Assembly (NCBI GenBank): GCA_965153455.1
Contig: OZ234497.1
Coordinates: 17,911,872 to 17,975,871 of the forward strand
From: Sphagnum compactum
Lineage: Eukaryota > Bryophyta > Sphagnopsida > Sphagnales
Direction of reading: 5' to 3'
DNA: 64,000 nt
In this document: positions 58,727 to 64,000 of the stretch, piece after piece
Numbering within the stretch: position 1 is the stretch's first letter
Layout: the number at the start of each line of letters is the position of its first letter
Program-made: the position numbers and the translations under genes
Notes under the pieces: model-generated
What the model was told of the DNA's origin: nothing
What the model saw: the letters and a program-made list of their open reading frames with translations, nothing else
Databases searched by the model: none

Positions 58727-59522
58727 CATGATGTGAACTTGAAGATTGAATAGGCATATTGTCCACCACAGGTTATCAAGGGGAACCTATGTCTTCAGTA
58801 TGACCTGTATATTGTAGTGCCATGGTTCTAGGAATTTGAGGTTCAAAGGAGAGAAAAGAATGGGGGCAGCAAATATGTCCTTCCTTCAATTTCCCTAGCA
58901 GATAGGGAAATGGGTCATGTAGAGCCCATCAAGGGACGGTGGACCCTCATGTATCCATAGACTGACAATAGCATGTTCTGCATTTTTCTAATTTGTGCAT
59001 GAAAGTGTAACGGTGTCATCATTTGCTTAGGATGATCTCTTGAAGGATTACTTTTAGAGGTCATAAGTAGTTAGGCAGATATTTGTTGGAGTTATGTGGT
59101 ATTTGAAGGCAAGGTAGATGATCTCATAGGTCCCCATGCTATTTTGGGAAGATTTTAGAGGGAAATTTGTACCTCTAAACTACAGACCCTCTGTGTCCAT
59201 TTTGATAGTTGTCAGAATTGCTCAAATTGTCAAATTTGCCCACAAAGTGTACATGACAATAAAGGAAATGCACAAAGATTATGTGGAAGGACTTTTGCCC
59301 CTAGTGATTTGCAGCCTGTTTTGTCAAATTCTTTGAACAAGTTTCTGCAGGTAATTGTCCATATCTCTCCTTACCTTTCTAGGATAATGACTTGTGGTAA
59401 TTCCTTTCTTGGAGGTTAAGCAATCTTATTTTTTTAATGGACTTTGGTTGCAGCCTGTGCAAGATAATTTCAAGAATAATGCTGCAAAAAGGGATGTAAT
59501 TAAGATAGTTAAGGTACAATAA
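58727..59522 (+). pseudogene. Tyrosyl-tRNA synthetase pseudogene, 3' part only
   Basis: Three blocks match the end of the catalytic part of eukaryotic/plant-type TyrRS. Block 1 (58727-58878), after an ATGCAG acceptor, reads HDVNLKIE, stop, AYCPPQVIKGNLCLQYDLYI then VVPWF, stop, EFEVQRREKNGGSK. Block 2 (about 59248-59351) reads VYMTIKEMHKDYVEGLLP and then, after a frame change near 59300, PSDLQPVLSNSLNKFLQ ending at a GTAATT donor. Block 3 (59454-59513), after a TTGCAG acceptor, reads PVQDNFKNNAAKRDVIKIVK, ending in VQ and TAA. Two in-frame TAG codons and one frameshift mean it cannot make enzyme. Intron-like gaps show it came from a genomic copy, not a retrocopy. The N-terminal half with the ATP-binding motifs is absent. 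Family identity is from remembered conserved motifs. Confidence 0.75.
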
Positions 59523-60541
59523 CTTATGTTTCATTTGCCAAAACTGTACCTATTAGTTTTGTGATGTTTGTTGTCAAAGGATTGATGAATTGCTAGCATA
59601 GACTGCTTGTTTGTGGATTATCCTGGGCCTTCTAAGTGTAAGATGGTTGGCATTTTAGATGGTCCACATCATTTGTTGATTGTTGTCAGAAAGGGAAGAG
59701 GACAAGAATGCTCTCTGTAGATTCTGATTTATGATTAAGGTCAGTCAGTTTTTTTTGTTTGAGGTCAAGGAAAAGGACCTATTAATGGACCAAGGAAGTC
59801 ATTTTTTTCCTAAAAATGTTTATGACTTTACTTTTGTTGCAATTTTTAGCAAGGACACAAAATTACAAGGTAGAGATGTGTGATATGATTTCAAAAGGTT
59901 GCAAACTGTGCTTCAAGACATTCAAAGAGAATTGGGCCTTTGCCCATAACATATGAGTCGTTCTGCTCTTTCCAACTTTTAGTTCCCTGTTAGAATCAAA
60001 CCCCAAGAGTGATAGTTGGGGCAATTCTCTTTGAATTCTATCTTTCAGATTGAATACATAGTGGTGGCTAGGGCATAGAGTGAAGACTACCGAATGTCAG
60101 ATTGTGTCAGGTCCTTAGCCCCAAAGTTTGTTGCATTTCGGATAAGCTAGTGAGGGAGAAACATGATTCACCACTCACTGAATTGTTTATTATGTGAAGA
60201 TGATTCTGTGGAGTGTAAGAGAGTCAGTGGAAGAGATGAGCCATTTGAGAGACATAAAATAAGGCCTAGGAAGAGCATGTTGGGTGTAACCAGATCAACT
60301 AAGTTGCACATCTCTGGCCTAGAAGGCCTTAGGGACACATGCTTAATTGGGGAGACCTGTTTAACCCAGTAGCCAGTTGAAGGTATATCCATCATGGGTA
60401 AGATATAACATATCCTGGTTGAGGCAGAGTTATACCATATATCAAACTTTTTGCAACATTTCTTCAGAGTTCATAGAGTGATGCTGAGAGCCACAATTTA
60501 TGTGTTGTAACAACTTTTTTCTCGAAATTGAATCTGTGCAG

Positions 60542-62040
60542 AGTTGTGGAATGTGAAACTTATGATGCCAGCAGGTCGAAAGGACTTGTCTGTACACTAA
60601 CAAGCATAGGCAAGGAGTCTACAGATTCCACCCAAATTGGTTACACCAAAGGTATGTGATACACAAGAAAGAGTGCATTTTTCATTCATTCATATTTGCA
60701 TTTATTCACATTGATGCACCACTCAGTGCTTTTGCTATCCCTTACACAACTTCCATCTCACTTGCCAACTGATTGAATTCCTAGTAAAGGTGACAACACC
60801 ATTCACCTTCTAGTTGCATTTTCAAATAGCTACAAACATACCTGGAGGAATCTCCATTCCTCTTAAGTGGCTCTCATTTGGTCCACATGCTCAAGTTGTT
60901 TTTAGCCATGCAACCCAAAGAGGTCGACAGTTGGACTGCTCATCCCCCACTACCAATGGTGCAGTAGTCCTTAATGTTCCACTTGAGCTTCAAGACATTT
61001 GGAACTTTCTGAGACCTAGCCAACTGCACGAGTAAGTCATAGTTTTTTGTAATCCACAATTTTTGTAACTGCCATCATGATTGTTGCCTTCTTTCTTCTC
61101 TCTTTCAAGTTCTCTCAAGGTTTGTAGAATAGTTCTACAAACTTTTGATACTCACGTAGCTTGAACACTAGCTTAGAATATACTGTGCTTGCAGTGTAGT
61201 TCTACAAAGTATGAAAACTTCAAACACTATTACACAACCTCTAGCTTTAGTAGAGGTTCTGGAGTAGTGTTTGGAGCTTTGTAGAGGTTCTCTCTCACAA
61301 GTGTAAGCTTGGAAGTTTGTTGGAGAAGATGGGAACTGGATTCAATTGTGAAAAACAAACTTGGGGAAGGAGATCCAGAAACTCACCAGTGTGAGATGGT
61401 TTATGTAACATGTGAATGTCAGCAAAAGTGCAGCATTGCTGCTAGATCTAGTGATGGCTAGCAGTTGAACAGCTACTCTACATTTGATCAGCATAACATC
61501 ACAACTTGTTTAGTTTGCAATTGAGGGTTTTTCTAACTGTGCTTGATTTCCAACTTTCTATGCTTTGTAGTGATCAGGTAGTTGAATGCATATGAATGAA
61601 TCTCTTCTAGTGTGATTTTACACTTTCTAGTACACCAGAGTCATGCTTAATGAGGTGAATGGAAATGGCTGGTTTTCACTGGTTGCAAGCTTACCAGCTT
61701 TTTTCTGTAAGCTCTGATCTCAAGTGCTTTGAACGTTGACAAGTTGGTTTATTAATGATACATTCTATCATTAAATGTGATCATCTTTTTGGAACACTTC
61801 TAGCTGAGCTTTGGGAATTCAATGGTTGTGTGAACGTAACCTTTGTGGAAAGTGCTCCACACTTTCGCAATTTGCAAAGTCCAAGACATTATTAGCCAAG
61901 TTGTAAAGGAGAGCTTTGGTGAACATGCTTTGGCAGAACCCTCTGATAAGGAAGGGGAGGAAAGTTCATTCAATACTTACTTGTTTGGGCACTCTTGTGG
62001 GTTCAGAGATCCAGAGGCAACTGCATGCATTCTAGAGTAG
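60542..62040 (+). CDS. Three phase-compatible 3' exons of an unrecognised gene
   Basis: Exon A 60542-60651 (acceptor TCTGTGCAG, donor AAAG/GTATGTG), exon B 60830-61031 (acceptor AAATAG, donor GA/GTAAGT) and exon C 61896-62040 (acceptor TTATTAG, stop TAG) are each fully open, and their phases (1, 1, 2) join without a break. The joined piece is about 152 codons. Readable stretches are VVECETYDASRSKGLVCTLT, PLKWLSFGPHAQVVFSHATQ, LELQDIWNFLRPSQLH and FNTYLFGHSCGFRDPEATAC. I do not recognise the family. Upstream exons are not established; an open stretch at 60163-60372 could belong. It may be a real gene of unknown function or part of a degraded one, like the TyrRS relic 1 kb upstream. Confidence 0.4.
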
Positions 62041-63077
62041 CCAAGCAATCACGATTTTCTGGGTTAAGTGCCTCGCTTCATCAAGAAGAAAAACAAAAGG
62101 TTTGCCATCTAAAAGCTACTCCAATTGTCTCTTCACCCTTAGGACTATTGTCTCCTGTTTGTAACAAGCTGATCAAAACATAATGGCTCTGCTCTTTATG
62201 GCAAGTTCAAACACAAAATTATAAGAGTTTAGGGGTATAAGAGTTGACAGGTTCAAAAAAATAAAGAGAGTTGATGGGTTCAAACAAAATCACAAGAGAT
62301 TATGGTAACTTGATTGTAAAATGACAATGGATTTTGATTATCTGTTTGATGGAAAGAATAGGTTCATTGCAGAATGATTCCATCCTTTATGGCATGTCAA
62401 AACAGAATCAGGAGAGATGATGAAACTATGTGACATGGTTAGGTGATTTGAATTTGAAATTGTTTATGAGATCTGTCTAGATTCTAGACAACTTTATTTT
62501 CTTCTTATGTGCATCCAGAACCTCACCCCATGTGGCCTCTCATCTCTAGAAACTAGTTCAATTGTGTCTATGCAGTTTACTTGTAATTGGAACTAGATGT
62601 GTTGCTTGTTACCTGCAAGGATTTTTTGCTCTAGATCTAAGTACACAACTTCACACCAGAAAGTTGAAGGTATGAATCATGTGACTAGACTCTAAGAAAC
62701 AATTTCATTATATTGATCCCTGGAGGTGCACAAGTTCGCACAATAAAGTTGCACATGACACTTTCTTTTGTCCAGTCACATGATCATACCTTCAGTACGG
62801 ATGGTGTCACCCTTCAATCAAAGGTTCTTACAATCCTCTTTACTGAATAAACAAATAAAACATTGGGAGTCATTAATAGTCCTTGAATTATACAGGACCC
62901 TAACTAGAGTTCATGCAATAAAAAGATATATGGAATCTGTGGGAATATCAACCCTCTAGGTACTTTATGTCTGAAATTGTGTACCAATTTCCAATGCATT
63001 TGCAACTCTTGAATAGAGTTGGCAAAATTGTAGGAGATGGGATTCTAGAGAAATAAGACTGCAGAACAACATCAACA
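62041..63077. other. Intergenic, with one foldback sequence
   Basis: Holds loosely repeated GGTTCAAA/ACAAGAG words (62200-62420) and the inverted repeat at 62650-62810. No gene is supported. Confidence 0.5.
62650..62810. repeat. Foldback with near-perfect 24-bp arms
   Basis: GAAGGTATGAATCATGTGAC plus TAGAC (62666-62690) pairs with the segment 62770-62793, whose reverse complement is GAAGGTATGATCATGTGACT plus GGAC: one gap and one mismatch. Pairing continues weakly outward (TCACACCA, 62651 on, against TGGTGTCA, near 62805). The spacer is about 79 bp. Either a small MITE or a hairpin RNA precursor. Confidence 0.7.
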
Positions 63078-64000
63078 TTAAAAATCAATTACTTTTCTCT
63101 CAGCCCAGAATTTTCCAGAACCTCCTTCTGGAGAATGGAGTGCTAACCACACTGGGGTATCAGCACCTACTTCAACACTATTTGGTCCGCTGTTGTTATT
63201 GATATCTGTGGAGACATAACCGGGGCAGCAGCTAAAGACATTGATCTTTTTTCCACTTCCAAGTTGGGAAAAAAAAGTGTTATGTAGGACACTGACAAAA
63301 GCAGCGACTGCAATTTTGGAAACTGCATAGGTCTCACCTGCCCTTCCCAAGTTTGGCCCTGGGAATGAATTTACGTCAACCCAATCCCCTCCTTTGAGAG
63401 ACCCATTTGCAATGTCCTTCAAGTAGTGATTTGCAAAATTGTCAACAGACTCTTCCGTAAGGTGCTCCCTATCAGAGAAAGTTTGAACATAATCCTTGCT
63501 TTCTAGGTACTGAAGTTTGGCACACACACAACCACATACATAAAACATAATCAGAAAATGCACATTGCTGGATGTGGGGGTCAACCTCTAGTTAGAAAAG
63601 GTGAATCAAACAATCTGCTTGTCACTCCATGACTTCCATCAATAGGACTTTTCTTGTTTATTGGTTTGCTTAGAATGGTATGGATGTTTGACTCAATGGA
63701 TGGTAATTTTTCACATTCTAATAATCCATAAGAATTCACAATGTTTTTAAGATTCTACCTAGACATGGGATCCCAAATTTAGAAAGCTTAATTCTCCCTC
63801 TAGACCTATCCATTTGGAAAAGAGCTAAAGATTTCATTCAAGTCCACAAAAGAGGATCATTGAGGGGTTGTTGTGGAACAAGGATACCCAAGCACGTTAC
63901 CTTGAGTAGGCCAGCCCTAGATGCCACAACAATGACTCGAGCACCACCAGGTGTATCATCACGTAGAAGAGGAAGTAAAGCTTTTGTGACATTTTTGACA
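63078..64000 (-). CDS. Short-chain dehydrogenase/carbonyl reductase-like, 3' part (runs off the window)
   Basis: NADPH-dependent carbonyl reductase of the classical SDR fold, close to plant neomenthol dehydrogenase/salutaridine reductase-like enzymes and animal CBR1; the true substrate cannot be told. Last exon 63078-63509 (143 codons plus stop) joins exon 63901-64000+ through a GTAACG donor and CTTCAG acceptor in phase 0. The upstream exon reads VKNVTKALLPLLRDDTPGGA then VIVVASRAGLLK, where the Ser of VASRAG is the expected active-site serine. The last exon has the YxxxK motif as YAVSK, preceded by GETY, and the CCPGYVSTDINN segment typical of this subgroup. The Rossmann GxxxGxG and NNAG motifs lie beyond the right edge. 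The insert EHLTEESVDNFANHYLKDIA is typical of the monomeric CBR1-like class. Confidence 0.92.

Overview
The window is nuclear DNA of a land plant. All protein genes are split by short introns with GT-AG ends (mostly under 400 bp), the protein set is plant type (AGO1, an S28 peptidase, a six-EF-hand CREC protein), and AAACCCTAA teloboxes lie upstream of housekeeping genes. Gene density is low (about one gene per 10 kb), intergenic DNA is AT-rich, and the transposon relics are a chromodomain Ty3/gypsy element and a pogo/Tigger-like DDE_1 element. Compact introns favour a non-seed plant such as a moss or other bryophyte, but I cannot fix the species.

Layout, left to right. 1-1250: 3' end of a decayed Ty3/gypsy element. 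3339-9969 (-): complete AGO1-type ARGONAUTE, 20 coding exons, 1155 codons, slicer tetrad intact. 10.9-17.6 kb: gene-poor, with a foldback element and a 63-bp minisatellite. 17.6-18.5 kb: three different tandem repeats side by side. 19450-23353 (-): complete splicing factor SYF1/XAB2, 6 exons, 946 aa. 24.5 kb: small terminal-inverted-repeat element carrying a CCHC zinc knuckle. 26396-29569 (-): complete S28 (Pro-X carboxypeptidase-like) peptidase, 10 exons, 575 aa, with a C-terminal membrane segment. 33.2-33.8 kb: a GC-richer island built of consecutive hairpins. 34354-37339 (-): reticulocalbin/calumenin-like protein, 7 exons, 408 aa. 37.4-43.7 kb: AT-rich intergenic DNA with microsatellites and a MITE-like element. 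43721-51932 (+): ELG1/ATAD5-like clamp-unloader gene, 15 exons, with duplicated PIP-like motifs and one apparent frameshift near the 3' end. 53.98-55.3 kb: dead pogo-like transposase. 55.86-56.6 kb: purine-rich minisatellite. 58.7-59.5 kb: tyrosyl-tRNA synthetase relic. 60.5-62.0 kb: three phase-compatible exons of an unrecognised gene. 63078-64000 (-): 3' part of a short-chain dehydrogenase/carbonyl reductase running off the right edge.

The genes do not form a pathway. They are ordinary single-copy eukaryotic functions (RNA silencing, splicing, protein turnover in the secretory or vacuolar route, ER calcium binding, replication-clamp unloading, carbonyl reduction). The unusual material is in the repeats, the hairpins and the oddities within genes. 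All exon boundaries were derived by eye from splice signals, reading phase and remembered family sequence; none was tested with transcripts.
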